Assembly: GCA_046714215.1 (NCBI GenBank)
Contig: JBKKBM010000283.1
Span: 1-25,370 of the forward strand
Direction: 5' to 3'
DNA from: DATLCI01 sp046714215
GTDB taxonomy: Bacteria; Acidobacteriota; Terriglobia; Terriglobales; Acidobacteriaceae
DNA length: 25,370 nucleotides
Shown: piece by piece, positions 15,329 through 24,100 of the stretch
Layout of the letters: each line of letters begins with the position of its first letter
How positions within the stretch are numbered: the first letter of the stretch is position 1
Position numbers and translations under genes: made by a program
Notes under the pieces: generated by a model
The model's input: the letters and a program-made list of their open reading frames with translations, nothing else
The model's database searches: none
What the model was told of the DNA's origin: nothing

Positions 15329-16404
15329 CACCGTTTCTCCTGCGCTTCCCATTTGCTCTTTACGATGGGATACAGCGCCTGCGTGTACCGCTCTGCTTCC
15401 TTCGCCGTCATGTGCGACCACTCCGGCAGCCGGTACCCTTGTAACTCCGCATAGTCCATGAAGTGGATGCCGGGCGCTCCCGTGCGCGCCAACAGTACAT
15501 CCCATGTTTCCGCCCGCGGATTGATCATAAATTCCACGTCGCGGAACTCTCCATCCACGGGGTGGAGCACAAAGACGACTTTCACGCCGCGTTCCCTCAG
15601 CTTCTTCACGGCGAGGGGGGCCCGTTCCAGTTGCTTCGCCCGCAACATCGGTCCTAGGGCCATCATCTTCGGGTCTGGCGGGTCCCAGAATTCCTTCCAT
15701 ATCTCCTTGGCGCGGTTCTGGTAGGCCACGTCGTTCTCCATCTTGTCCCATATGCGCATATTTCGGTCGGCGTCGGTCACGAACAAGCGCCGCACATCGC
15801 TGTCCTTGCGCACCCCCGTGCGCTGCGGCCATGGTTGTCGTTTCAGCACCGTGAAAAGCGCAAAGTCAGGCTCGTAGAAAGCCAAATACGGTTCCAGGAA
15901 CTTCATGGAAAGCCATTGCCCGAATCGCTGGGAAGGGGTCTCCTTCGGGTAATACTTCAGAACATCCTCGCGGTACTGGAAGCCGCTGAAAAACAGGAGC
16001 GGCGTGACTCCCACCAGCACCTTGCCGCGGAACGTAGGATCATTGGCCAGGTCTTCCAGCGGCGTCATCGGCGAAGTGCCTTCCAGCGCAAGCTGGATAG
16101 GCTTATGCCCGTCCAATTTTTCCCAGACGTTGAGATTAATGTTGGAAAGCGTGCGCGACGATCCCACCAGCACGGTCGAATCCGGCTTCACCTGCCGTCG
16201 TTGGATCGCCCACAGCCCTTCGCTGTTGCGATACGTGGGCTGCGCGCCCCAATCGCGCCAGTAAGCTTCCCAGCCCCCCAGCGCCAGCGCGAACAACAGC
16301 AGCGCCATCGCCCCCGCCACACCCCACGCCACCATGGGCACGGGACGCTCCGGCGGCGCCGGGTCGACCGCGGGATATTCAGAATTGGAAGTAGATGAAG
16401 GCAT
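15328..16404 (-). CDS. Membrane-anchored SGNH/AlgJ-like partner of the MBOAT acyltransferase
   Basis: 358 aa. A signal-anchor helix lies at about residues 22-45 (VPMVAWGVAGAMALLLFALA), followed by an extracytoplasmic domain. STVLVGSSRTLSN (Ser82/Ser83) resembles block I of SGNH hydrolases, and RLPEWSHMTAKEAERYTQAL near the C-terminus gives the block V histidine (His331) in an E-x-x-H rather than D-x-x-H setting. Such proteins pair with MBOAT proteins to move acetyl groups onto exported polysaccharides (compare AlgJ/AlgX). GGGAGGA at 6 nt supports ATG 16404 over an ATG at 16428. It overlaps the end of the MBOAT gene by 26 nt and overlaps usp by 1 nt. Confidence 0.75.
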   Translation of the reverse strand: MPSSTSNSEYPAVDPAPPERPVPMVAWGVAGAMALLLFALALGGWEAYWRDWGAQPTYRNSEGLWAIQRRQVKPDSTVLVGSSRTLSNINLNVWEKLDGHKPIQLALEGTSPMTPLEDLANDPTFRGKVLVGVTPLLFFSGFQYREDVLKYYPKETPSQRFGQWLSMKFLEPYLAFYEPDFALFTVLKRQPWPQRTGVRKDSDVRRLFVTDADRNMRIWDKMENDVAYQNRAKEIWKEFWDPPDPKMMALGPMLRAKQLERAPLAVKKLRERGVKVVFVLHPVDGEFRDVEFMINPRAETWDVLLARTGAPGIHFMDYAELQGYRLPEWSHMTAKEAERYTQALYPIVKSKWEAQEKR

Positions 16405-17800
16405 TGCTTCCTCCCTGTGTGATGGCAATCAGGAACAACATGATGCCCCAGATGAGTCCGACCGCCGCCGCCGGCAGCCGTTCGGCCACCTGGTGCAGGT
16501 CGCGGTCCCGCATCAACCAATGGATCAGCAGCATGCTGCCGATGGTCACCGAGCTGCTGATGACCAGCCACGCGTTCAACAGCGGTGCGCCCGTGCTGTC
16601 GATCCACAACATGCTGCGCAGCATCCGCGCCGCGGTGGTGAAGTCCTGCGCCCGGAAGAACACCCACGTGATGTTTACCAGCAGGTAAGTGAACAGCGCC
16701 AGCACGATCTTCACCGGTAGCGTGCTCCAGATCGGCGACGCCCCCAGGCGACGTTGCAGGAAGCGCTCCACTGAGAGGAAGAGCCCGTGCAAACCGCCCC
16801 ACACCACGAATGTCCATGAGGCTCCGTGCCAAAGGCCCCCGAGCAGCATGGTCAGCATCAGGTTCACATAGGTACGTCCCGGGCCTTTGCGGTTTCCCCC
16901 CAGCGGGATGTACAGGTAATCACGCAGCCATGTGGACAACGAGATGTGCCACCGCCGCCAGAAATCGGAGAACCCGATGGCCGCGTACGGATAGCGGAAA
17001 TTGTCGATCATCGAGAATCCCAGCACCAGTGATAGCCCGATGGCCGTAGTGGTATATCCCGCAAAATCACAGAAGATCTGCCCGGAGAAGGCCATCGTGC
17101 CCAGCCATGCGTCCAGCGGCGCCACCGTTTCTTGCGCTTTGTACACCGCGTCGGAGACTGGAGCCAGCAGCCCGTCCGCCACCACGATCTTTTCAAACAG
17201 GCCCACCGTCATCAGGATGAGGCCCCACATGATCTGCGCCCGCGTAGCGTACTGCTCGCGGTTGAACTGCGGGATCAAGTCCGTAGGTCGCACGATCGGC
17301 CCCGCAACCAGTTGCGGGAAGAAGGTCACGAACAGCGCGAAATCCAGGAACGAATTCGTCGGACGCGCCCGCCGCAGGTATACGTCCAGCGAGTAAGCCA
17401 TCGTCTGGAACGTGTAGAACGAGATCCCAACCGGCAGCACGATGTCCCACGCCGGTGGCTGGTATGCCACTCCGATCGTTGACATCGCTTCGGTAAAGTT
17501 GTCGAGTAGGAATTTTCCGTACTTGAAATACCCCAGCATGCCCAGGTTGCCAACTATGGATGCCATCAGTAACCACCGCCGACGTATCACATTCTCCGTC
17601 CGGTACATGTATTTGGCGGTGTACCAGTCCAGCACCGTGGAGAGCCATAGCAGGATGACGAACGGCGGATTCCATGCGCCGTAGAAGATGTAGCTGGCGA
17701 TGAGCAGGTTGAACTTCTTGATCCGCCACGGGAACGGCGCGTAATGCAGCGCCAGCACCACCACAAAAAATACGAGGAAGGTCAGTGAGTTGAATAACAA
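16379..17800 (-). CDS. MBOAT-family O-acyltransferase (AlgI-like)
   Basis: 473 aa multi-pass membrane protein. Starts at TTG (17800), giving LFNSLTFLVFF, the usual AlgI-type N-terminus; GGGGGAT lies 5 nt before it. A GTG/ATG-type extension to 17932 adds 44 residues that do not resemble the family. Motifs: GAWNPPF, PVGISFYTFQTMAYSLDVY, FPQLVAGPIVR, FWRRWHISLSTWLRDYLYIPLGGNR and the catalytic-type LLGGLWHGASW (His325). It probably transfers acyl, likely acetyl, groups across the membrane to a surface polysaccharide. The acceptor cannot be told from this window because no polysaccharide synthase is adjacent. Confidence 0.92.
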   Translation of the reverse strand: MLFNSLTFLVFFVVVLALHYAPFPWRIKKFNLLIASYIFYGAWNPPFVILLWLSTVLDWYTAKYMYRTENVIRRRWLLMASIVGNLGMLGYFKYGKFLLDNFTEAMSTIGVAYQPPAWDIVLPVGISFYTFQTMAYSLDVYLRRARPTNSFLDFALFVTFFPQLVAGPIVRPTDLIPQFNREQYATRAQIMWGLILMTVGLFEKIVVADGLLAPVSDAVYKAQETVAPLDAWLGTMAFSGQIFCDFAGYTTTAIGLSLVLGFSMIDNFRYPYAAIGFSDFWRRWHISLSTWLRDYLYIPLGGNRKGPGRTYVNLMLTMLLGGLWHGASWTFVVWGGLHGLFLSVERFLQRRLGASPIWSTLPVKIVLALFTYLLVNITWVFFRAQDFTTAARMLRSMLWIDSTGAPLLNAWLVISSSVTIGSMLLIHWLMRDRDLHQVAERLPAAAVGLIWGIMLFLIAITQGGSNAFIYFQF

Positions 17801-17936
17801 GCTTATCCCCCGCGCTTTAAGGATGCTGGATGATGGAACAGAATGGCTGCGAAATATTACACTATGCGCCCCGCCCCGACGACGCTGTCCCTGACCCGGC
17901 CCGCCGACCGGGCAAGTTGCAGTAATATACAACCTT

Positions 17937-18467
17937 ATGTCGGAGCCGCTCAGCCCTCTGCCTCAACATGAACCCTCGCGCGGTCCCTGGCTGGGACTGG
18001 GCATCGGGGCCGTGCTGGTCGCGGGCATCATCGTCTTCCTGGTGTATTCCAGCCGCTCTTCGGAAACGCGCTATGAGCGCCGCGCTGAGGTCATGCAGTC
18101 TGCCCCGGCGGACGCCTACGCCGCCAAGCTCCTCCTCTCCGACATCAAAATGCTGGAGGCGGAGAACTTCGTCGGCGGCAAATCTATTTACGTGGAAGGC
18201 AAGATCACCAACTCCGGCGACCAGACCGTCATCGGCGCTACCGTCGAAGGCACCTTCCGCAACACGCTTGACCAGATCGTGCAGCGCGAGAACCACAACC
18301 TCATGATCATTCAGACCCGCGAGCCCGCCGTGGACGTCGTCGCCCTTAGCGCCGCCCCCCTCAAACCCGGCGAGACCAAAGAGTTCCGCATGACCTTTGA
18401 GCACATCTCAGCCGACTGGAACGGACAATATCCCCAGGTCGCCGTGAAGCTCGTCACCACCAAATAG
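17937..18467 (+). CDS. Membrane-anchored DUF2393/FxLYD-like protein
   Basis: 176 aa. Short cytoplasmic N-terminus, one membrane helix (about residues 19-37, LGLGIGAVLVAGIIVFLVY), then an extracytoplasmic beta-rich domain: LLLSDIKMLEAENFVGGKSI, YVEGKITNSGDQTVIGATVE, then LKPGETKEFRMTFEHISADW. The pattern of an N-S-G-D turn followed by a PGE-x-(R/F) strand is that of FxLYD / DUF2393 immunoglobulin-like folds; I recognise the family but no molecular function is known. It is divergent from the MBOAT gene across a 136-bp intergenic region that must hold both promoters. Confidence 0.7.
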   Translation: MSEPLSPLPQHEPSRGPWLGLGIGAVLVAGIIVFLVYSSRSSETRYERRAEVMQSAPADAYAAKLLLSDIKMLEAENFVGGKSIYVEGKITNSGDQTVIGATVEGTFRNTLDQIVQRENHNLMIIQTREPAVDVVALSAAPLKPGETKEFRMTFEHISADWNGQYPQVAVKLVTTK

Positions 18468-18536
18468 TTACTCCGCGCTTCTAACCTCCTCCACTGCATC
18501 CCTGCCTGGGTAGCCTCAAACAAACTCTTCACCCTA

Positions 18537-18562
18537 GTGGCACAGGCATTCCTGCCTGTGCA
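18537..18562. repeat. 26-bp hairpin repeat, copy 1
   Basis: Contains GCACAGGCA-TTCC-TGCCTGTGC, 9-bp perfect arms with a 4-nt loop. An identical 26-bp copy lies at 18756-18781 in the same orientation. Confidence 0.85.
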
Positions 18563-18587
18563 AGCTCTCGCAATACCCTTACCCCCT

Positions 18588-18678
18588 GTCATCCTGAGCG
18601 CGCCGTCGAAGGACCTCTACCCTCACAGATACCCCAGCCTTGTCATCCTGAGCGCCTTTGTTCTGGCGCGAAGGACCT
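18588..18678. repeat. Two tandem GTCATCCTGAGCGC...GAAGGACCT repeat units
   Basis: Both units (18588-18616, 18642-18678) begin GTCATCCTGAGCGC and end GAAGGACCT, with variable middles; the second middle forms a GCGCC/GGCGC hairpin. This is a dispersed repeat I associate with acidobacterial genomes. Confidence 0.7.
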
Positions 18679-18755
18679 TGCGGTTGATTTTGATTCCGTG
18701 GCCCAGGCTCGCAGCGTCTGCGTTTCCCCCTGCCCCAGACCACAAGACCACCCGC

Positions 18756-18781
18756 GTGGCACAGGCATTCCTGCCTGTGCA
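18756..18781. repeat. 26-bp hairpin repeat, copy 2
   Basis: Identical to 18537-18562, same orientation, 219 bp away. Confidence 0.85.
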
Positions 18782-18857
18782 GCCCTCGAACAAACTCTGA
18801 CATCATCGACTAAGGGTTTAGCCAGGCCCGCTCAGGCGCGGAGCGCCGGCATTTAGA

Positions 18858-18883
18858 TAGCCCCGCCCGTCAGGGCGGGGCTA
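18858..18883. repeat. GC-rich 11-bp perfect hairpin
   Basis: TAGCCCCGCCC - GTCA - GGGCGGGGCTA. No U-tract, so more likely a dispersed hairpin repeat than an intrinsic terminator. Confidence 0.65.
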
Positions 18884-19049
18884 GCGGTCAAGAAAACGCA
18901 AGGGCCAGCGGCCCGGGCACGCCCCTGCAGCCCGCGTCCTAATGATGAATTGTTTTTCATCCGCCTTGATCCGCTTTTATCCGCGGTTACCGGTCTTGAT
19001 CTTGTTTTTCTCCGTGCCTCCTTTGTGAATGAGCAGTTACAATCCTCCC

Positions 19050-20096
19050 ATGGGCACGAACCCCATTCGTCTTACGGAGCATGTGAAAGCCGCGGGTTGA
19101 GCGAGCAAACTGAGTCCGGCGGCGCTGGACGCGGTGCTTGGGAAATTAGCCCGGCAACATGACCCTAATGTACTAGTCGGCTTTGACCACGCCGACGACG
19201 CCGGAGTGTATCTACTCAACCCGACCACCGCTCTCGTCCAGACCGTCGACTTCTTCACCCCGGTCGTAGCCGACCCTTACACCTTCGGCCAGATCGCCGC
19301 TGTCAATGCGCTGAGCGACGTCTACGCCATGGGAGGACGTCCCATCAGCTCGCTCGCGCTCGTTTGCTTTCCTGAAAAACAAGACCTCAGCATTCTGGAG
19401 CAGATCCTGGCCGGCGGTCTTTCCAAGATGATCGAAGCGGGATGTACGGTGATCGGCGGCCACAGCATTCGCGATCCGGAGATCAAGTTCGGCTATGCCG
19501 TGACCGGCACCGTTGACCCGAAGAAAATATTGGCGAACTCCGGCGCTCAGGTCGGAGACAAACTCGTGCTGACGAAAGCCCTGGGCACCGGCGTGATCTC
19601 CACCGCCATCAAGCGGGCCAACGCGCAGCCTGGTTGGATCGATGCTGCCGTGAAATCGATGACCACCTTGAACAAGCGCGCAGCGGAGGTTCTGGGCGAG
19701 GGCGACTATGCTGTGCATGCCATGACCGACGTCACCGGCTTCGGTCTCATCGGTCATGCGCGCGAGCTGGCGTTGGCCAGCGGCGTCAGCCTTCGCATCC
19801 AGGCAGAAAAGGTGCCGCTGCTTCCCGGCGCGCTCGATTGCGTTCGCGGCGGATACATTCCCGGCGGCTTGCAATCGAACCGCGACTTCGCCGAATGTCA
19901 CGTCCGCTATCACGGCAACATCGACCCGGAGTTGAAGACCATGCTCTTTGACCCGCAGACCGCCGGCGGATTGTTGATCTCCGTCGCCTCTGCAGACGCC
20001 GACAAGATGCTCACCGCAATGCAGGCGGAAGGGATTCCCGCCGTCATGATCGGCGAAGTGGTGGGTGAAACCAAGCCCCTCATCACCGTCGAATAA
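19050..20096 (+). CDS. selD: Selenophosphate synthetase, selenocysteine-containing (TGA at 19098-19100 = Sec17)
   Basis: Makes selenophosphate from selenide and ATP, the selenium donor for Sec-tRNA synthesis and tRNA selenouridine. Reading from ATG 19050 through TGA gives MGTNPIRLTEHVKAAG-U-ASK..., which aligns without gaps to the E. coli SelD N-terminus as I know it (MSENSIRLTQ...GAGCGCK): Sec17 takes the place of catalytic Cys17, and Lys20 is kept. Length 348 aa versus 347. Downstream motifs are complete: DHADDAGVY, GGHSIRDPEIKFGYAVTG, ALGTGV, MTDVTGFGLIGHARELA, DPQTAGGLLISVAS. A SECIS-like hairpin follows the TGA. Automated calling would start at the GTG at 19134 and lose the active site. 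An ATG at 19029 could add 7 residues. No clear Shine-Dalgarno. A 3-nt gap to the next gene suggests cotranscription. Confidence 0.93.
19103..19139 (+). promoter_or_regulatory. SECIS-like hairpin in selD
   Basis: Starts 2 nt after the TGA. Pairs: GAGC (19103-19106) with GCUU (19136-19139); AA bulge; ACUG (19109-19112) with CGGU (19132-19135); one A/G mismatch; GUCCGGC (19114-19120) with GCUGGAC (19124-19130); apical loop GGC. The loop begins 20 nt after the UGA and opens with G, fitting the published bacterial SECIS rules (apical loop 16-37 nt from the UGA, G in its first two positions). Folding was done by eye. Confidence 0.75.
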
Positions 20097-20099
20097 CAG

Positions 20100-20561
20100 A
20101 TGCCCCCATCGAATTCCTACCGCTGGACCGTGCCCGTAGCCCTCGCCGGCGTCATCGCGCTGTTGCTCGTTCCTTACATCATGTGGAAGTACGTGGCTGC
20201 GCGGAACCTCAGCGCCGCGGAAACATTTTCCAATGTCCGTTATATGCATGAGGTGAAGGGAAAGGTCGGCATGGAACTTCATCTCGAGTTCGCCGGGACC
20301 AAAGTCACGGCCGTGCTGGCGGATTTCGACGGCACCCCGCAAGTCGTCCGCACCTTCCTCAAAGGCGAGGGGGACGGACGCAGTCTGGAACTCAGGGGTG
20401 AGGGCCCGCGCGGAGTGGTCGAGATCACCGGCCGCTCCGAAGGCACGGTCTTCGACGGCTACATCACGCGCCGCCTGGATCCTAAGCAGGCCCCCGTACA
20501 ACATCCGCTGCTGCTCAAACGGGTGCCGGGGCCAGGCGAGCCCGCGTCCGATGAAGAGTAA
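20100..20561 (+). CDS. Single-pass membrane protein, hypothetical (153 aa)
   Basis: Begins 3 nt after the selD stop, so probably in the same transcript. One N-terminal membrane helix (about residues 9-28, WTVPVALAGVIALLLVPYIM), then a mostly beta-strand domain with alternating charged and hydrophobic residues (MELHLEFAGTKVTAVLADFD, GVVEITGRSEGTVFDGYITR) and a Pro-rich tail ending GEPASDEE. I do not recognise a family. No Cys or selenium-related motif links it to selD function. Confidence 0.7.
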   Translation: MPPSNSYRWTVPVALAGVIALLLVPYIMWKYVAARNLSAAETFSNVRYMHEVKGKVGMELHLEFAGTKVTAVLADFDGTPQVVRTFLKGEGDGRSLELRGEGPRGVVEITGRSEGTVFDGYITRRLDPKQAPVQHPLLLKRVPGPGEPASDEE

Positions 20562-20673
20562 GCGCGATTGCCGCAGTGTTTGTCAGGGCTTTTCCGCGGA
20601 AGCGGAAGCAGAGATGTGGCGGGAAGCAGCGGCGCGCCAGGCATTTGCTGCCAGCCGCGCCCGCCCAGAATGA
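20551..20673 (+). CDS. Possible 40-aa protein overlapping the preceding gene
   Basis: ATG 20551 lies 11 nt inside the end of the previous gene, in another frame. It encodes MKSKRDCRSVCQGFSAEAEA then MWREAAARQAFAASRARPE, two cysteines and an amphipathic Ala/Arg-rich helix. No good ribosome-binding site; translational coupling is possible. Its stop abuts the convergent lipoprotein stop (20675). Weak candidate. Confidence 0.3.
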   Translation: MKSKRDCRSVCQGFSAEAEAEMWREAAARQAFAASRARPE

Positions 20674-20674
20674 C

Positions 20675-21037
20675 TTAGCGGTGTTTGCGTTCGCGTTCCC
20701 GCAGCACCGTGGCATAGCTCACGCCGCCGAAAGAAAACGTTGGCATCACCTTGCCGATGGACGCAACCTTTGTCCCCTGGCTGGGAACACCGGTGCGCTC
20801 CGCGAAGATCCAGATCTTGCCCGTCCCATCGTCAATCTCATACACGCCCGTACCCAGCGCGCCATAGGCCCGCGTCACGGTGCCTGCCAGCGTCACTTCA
20901 CGGTTGGAATAATAGGAAGGATCGCGCAGCACGTCCGCGATCGACTTATGTTGCGGACAGCCAGCCAACAGCACCAGCCCCAACAGCAGGCTGAACGTCA
21001 AAATCGCTTTCTTTCTGAACTGGTTTATTCGAAACAT
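20675..21037 (-). CDS. Small lipoprotein with OB-fold-like domain
   Basis: 120 aa from ATG 21037, chosen because GAGGAG lies 5 nt upstream; an ATG at 21049 would add 4 residues. Lipoprotein signal: basic start (MFRINQFRKKA), hydrophobic helix and lipobox LLAG-Cys27. The mature domain (IADVLRDPSYYSNREVTLAG, TVTRAYGALGTGVYEIDDGTG, KIWIFAERTG) has the strand pattern of nucleic-acid-binding-type OB folds also found in periplasmic proteins. Function unknown. Divergent from the 21176 gene. Confidence 0.78.
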   Translation of the reverse strand: MFRINQFRKKAILTFSLLLGLVLLAGCPQHKSIADVLRDPSYYSNREVTLAGTVTRAYGALGTGVYEIDDGTGKIWIFAERTGVPSQGTKVASIGKVMPTFSFGGVSYATVLRERERKHR

Positions 21038-21175
21038 AGAGCTCCTCAAGTACCAAATTTAAGCCGGGGTCCTCTGAACTAGGATGCCGTGCCGTGCCGC
21101 TGGCGTTATCTGGTCTCAAGCTAGGGCATATCCCTATTTGCCACAGCCCCACTCCAGACCGCAGAATAGGTGCAT

Positions 21176-24100
21176 ATGTCACAACTCAGTCGCTCCACGC
21201 TTGTTGCGGTCGCCTCCCTGTTTTTTGCCATTTTTCCCGCATCCCCCCAAGTCCCAGTCAGCAAAGATCAGGACAAGAAGCCGGCGTCGTCGGTGACGCC
21301 CGCAGCCGTTCCCGCCACCAAAGAGGCCGCTGCTCAGGACGTCAAAGGCGCGGAGCCCGGCAAAGATCCTAAAAAGGACGCCCCGCCCGACTACACCCAG
21401 GAAGCGGTCGTGGTGGAGAAGATGCGTCGCCAGTTCCGCTATGAGAATGACGGGACCGGTTCCACAACCACCACCGCGCGCATCCGCGTACAGACGCAAT
21501 CCGGCGTGCAGCAGCTCGGCCAGCTCGTCTTCGGCTACAACTCCGCCAATGAGAAGCTGGAGGTCGTTTATCTCCGCGTGGTGAAGCAGAACGGTGGCAC
21601 TCCCATCAACGCCACCGACGCCAACTTCCAGGATGTACCCTCGCAAGTCGAGCGCGAAGCGCCCAGCTATACCGATTTCCGCGAGCGCCACGTCACCGTG
21701 CCCGCGCTCCGCCCCGGAGACATCCTCGAGTACGAAGTGAAGACTACGGTATTCACTCCGCTCATCGCCGGCCATTTCTGGTTCGAGTACAGCTTTCGTA
21801 AAGAACTCATCACCCTCAACGAAGAGTTAGAGCTCAATCTTCCCGCCGCCCGCAAGTTCAAGCTGAAGACCAAGCCGGAATTCATGCCCAAAGTCCGCGA
21901 GGAAGGTGGCCGTAAGATTCACACTTGGGCCAGCAACTACCTCAAGCGCGAATCCGACGAAGCGCTAAAGAAGCGCCGCCGCCGCGAGGCCCGCCAGGAC
22001 TTCGTCCCTGATATCCAGCTCACCACTTTCCAGAGTTGGGAAGAGTTGGGCGCATGGTTCGCCGCGCTGCAGCGCACCCAGATGGAGCCTTCTCCGCAAC
22101 TCACGGCCAAAGTGCAGGAGTTGACCCGGGACCTCAAGACGGACGATGAAAAAATGCGCGCTATCTATGATTTCGTCGCCCAGGATTATCGCTACGTCAG
22201 CTTGTCATTCGGAGTAGGCCGCTATCAGCCGCACGCCGCCCAGGAAGTCTTTGCCAACAAATACGGTGATTGCAAAGATAAGCACACGCTTTTCTCCACC
22301 ATGATGAAGATTGCCGGACTCAAGGTGCAGCCCGTGCTCATCTCCTCGTCCCCGCGCAAACTTGATCCCGATGTGCCTTCGCCTTCGCAGTTCGACCATG
22401 TGATCAGCGCCATTGGCGACGAATCGCAGCTCACCTGGGTAGACACCACCACCGAAGTGGCGCCGTTCTCTCTGCTCTCCTTCAATATCCGCAAGAAGAA
22501 AGCGTTATTCGTCTCGCTCAACGGCCCGTCCCATGTGATCGAGACCCCGGCGGATCCGCCCTTCCAAAGCATGCAGGTGATCTCCGTGGAGGGCACCGTT
22601 GGTGACTTAGGCAAGCTCAAAGGGACGGTCAAGAGCGAATACCGCGGTGACCAGGAGCTGGGCATGCGCATCCTCTTCCGCCAGGTGCCGGAGAACAAAT
22701 GGAAAGACGTGGCGGAGTACATCTCCTATAACGCCGGCATCGGCGGTGAAGTCAGCGATGTGAAGATCGAGAACCTCACCGACACCACTAAGCCCTTCAA
22801 GATGAGTTTCAACGTATCGCGCCCCAACTTCCTCGATTGGGCAAACAAGAGTACCGAACTGCGGCTGCCCTTGCCGGCCATGATGCTGGCTCCGGCTGGC
22901 GGCGCCGCTAGCGATGACGATGACGATGCGACCAATGATCCCAATGACGCAAAGGATCCTAAAGACGCGAAAGCCGCGCCGGACACCAGTCTAACTCCGG
23001 AAGAGTTGAAGAAAGTCGAAGAGAAGCCCATCGAACTGGGTTCGCCCTATGAGATCCGTGTGGATCTGAAGCTCCAGTTGCCGGCCACGCACAAGTCGCG
23101 CACGCCGGTGCCGCTCGCCATCCGTCGCGATTACGGAGAGTATCGCTCCACCTACAAGGTGGATGGGCCGCAGTTGACCGTTGCGCGCGTCCTCAACATG
23201 AAGAAGCGTGAGTTGGCTGCCGAGCGCCGCAGCGACTATCAGGCCTTCACCCGTACCGTCCGCACCGACGAAGCGCAGAAATTCTTTATTGAAAACCAGA
23301 ATGCTTCGGCCGGCGCTCCCAAACTCCCTGCTGACATCAAAGCCGAAGAGCTGATCGATTCCGCGCGCGACGCCCTCCAGAGTCAGAACTATCGCGTGGC
23401 GCTCGAGCTGTTGCAACGCGCCGCGGAGAAGGAACCGAAGAGCAAGCGGGTCTACAACCTTCTGGGCGACGCCTACATGGGCAATCGCCAGTTCACCGAA
23501 GCCGAAGCCGCCTATCGCAAGCAGATCGCCATCGACAACTTTGACCAGTTCGCCCACAGCCGCCTGGCGCGGTCCTTGTGGTCGCAACGCAAGATGGACG
23601 AAGCCGCCAAAGTCTTCCAGGAACAGCTTGAGATCAACCCGCTCGATAGCGACGCCACCCAGGCGCTCGGCGAGTTACTGCTCGAACTCAAGAAATATGA
23701 CGAAGCCGTCGCCGTACTGGAGCGCGCCGTCTCCCTGGAACCGGAAAATGCCGTCAGCCATTCCAACCTCGGCCGCGCCTATCTGAACCTGAAGCGCAAC
23801 CAAGACGCCGCCGCCTCCTTCGACAAAGCCGTCGAACTCCAACCCAATCCGCTGCTCTGGAACAACATTGCTTACGAGCTGGCGCAGAGCAACAGCAATT
23901 TGGAAAAAGCGCAGGAGTATGCCGAGTCCGCCCTGGCTTCCGTCACCAGTTCGTTGCGTAATGTCTCCGTGGAGCATGTTTCTATGCGCGACATCGCGGG
24001 CGTGAGCGCCCTGGGATCCTATTGGGACACGCTCGGCTGGGTCGCCTACAAGAAAGGTGAGATGGAAAAAGCCAAGAAATATATCGAAGCTTCCTGGCGG

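Larger units (their letters stand above)
18468..19049. other. 582-bp gene-free stretch crowded with short repeats
   Basis: No supportable gene. It holds at least four kinds of repeat: the paired hairpins 18537-18562 and 18756-18781, two GTCATCCTGAGCGC...GAAGGACCT units (18588-18616 and 18642-18678), a GC hairpin 18858-18883, and an ATCCGC-rich triplet array (about 18958-18987, TCATCCGCC..TGATCCGC..TTATCCGCGG). selD follows with no clear Shine-Dalgarno. A TACAAT at 19038-19043 could be a -10 box for a near-leaderless transcript, but I see no matching -35. Confidence 0.6.

Noticed and set aside
15329..15832. N-terminal extension of the universal stress protein (frame open up to 15832)
   Set aside because: Lies in another frame of the SGNH-like gene, Arg/Gly-rich and non-family; the ATG at 15328 gives the standard Usp start and a TGATG coupling.
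19098..19100. TGA in selD taken as a nonsense mutation or pseudogene
   Set aside because: It falls exactly on the Cys/Sec position, is followed by a SECIS-like hairpin, and the rest of the gene is intact.
19212..20504. 430-aa open frame on the minus strand
   Set aside because: Antisense shadow of selD and the following gene, a result of high GC; the plus strand carries complete SelD motifs.
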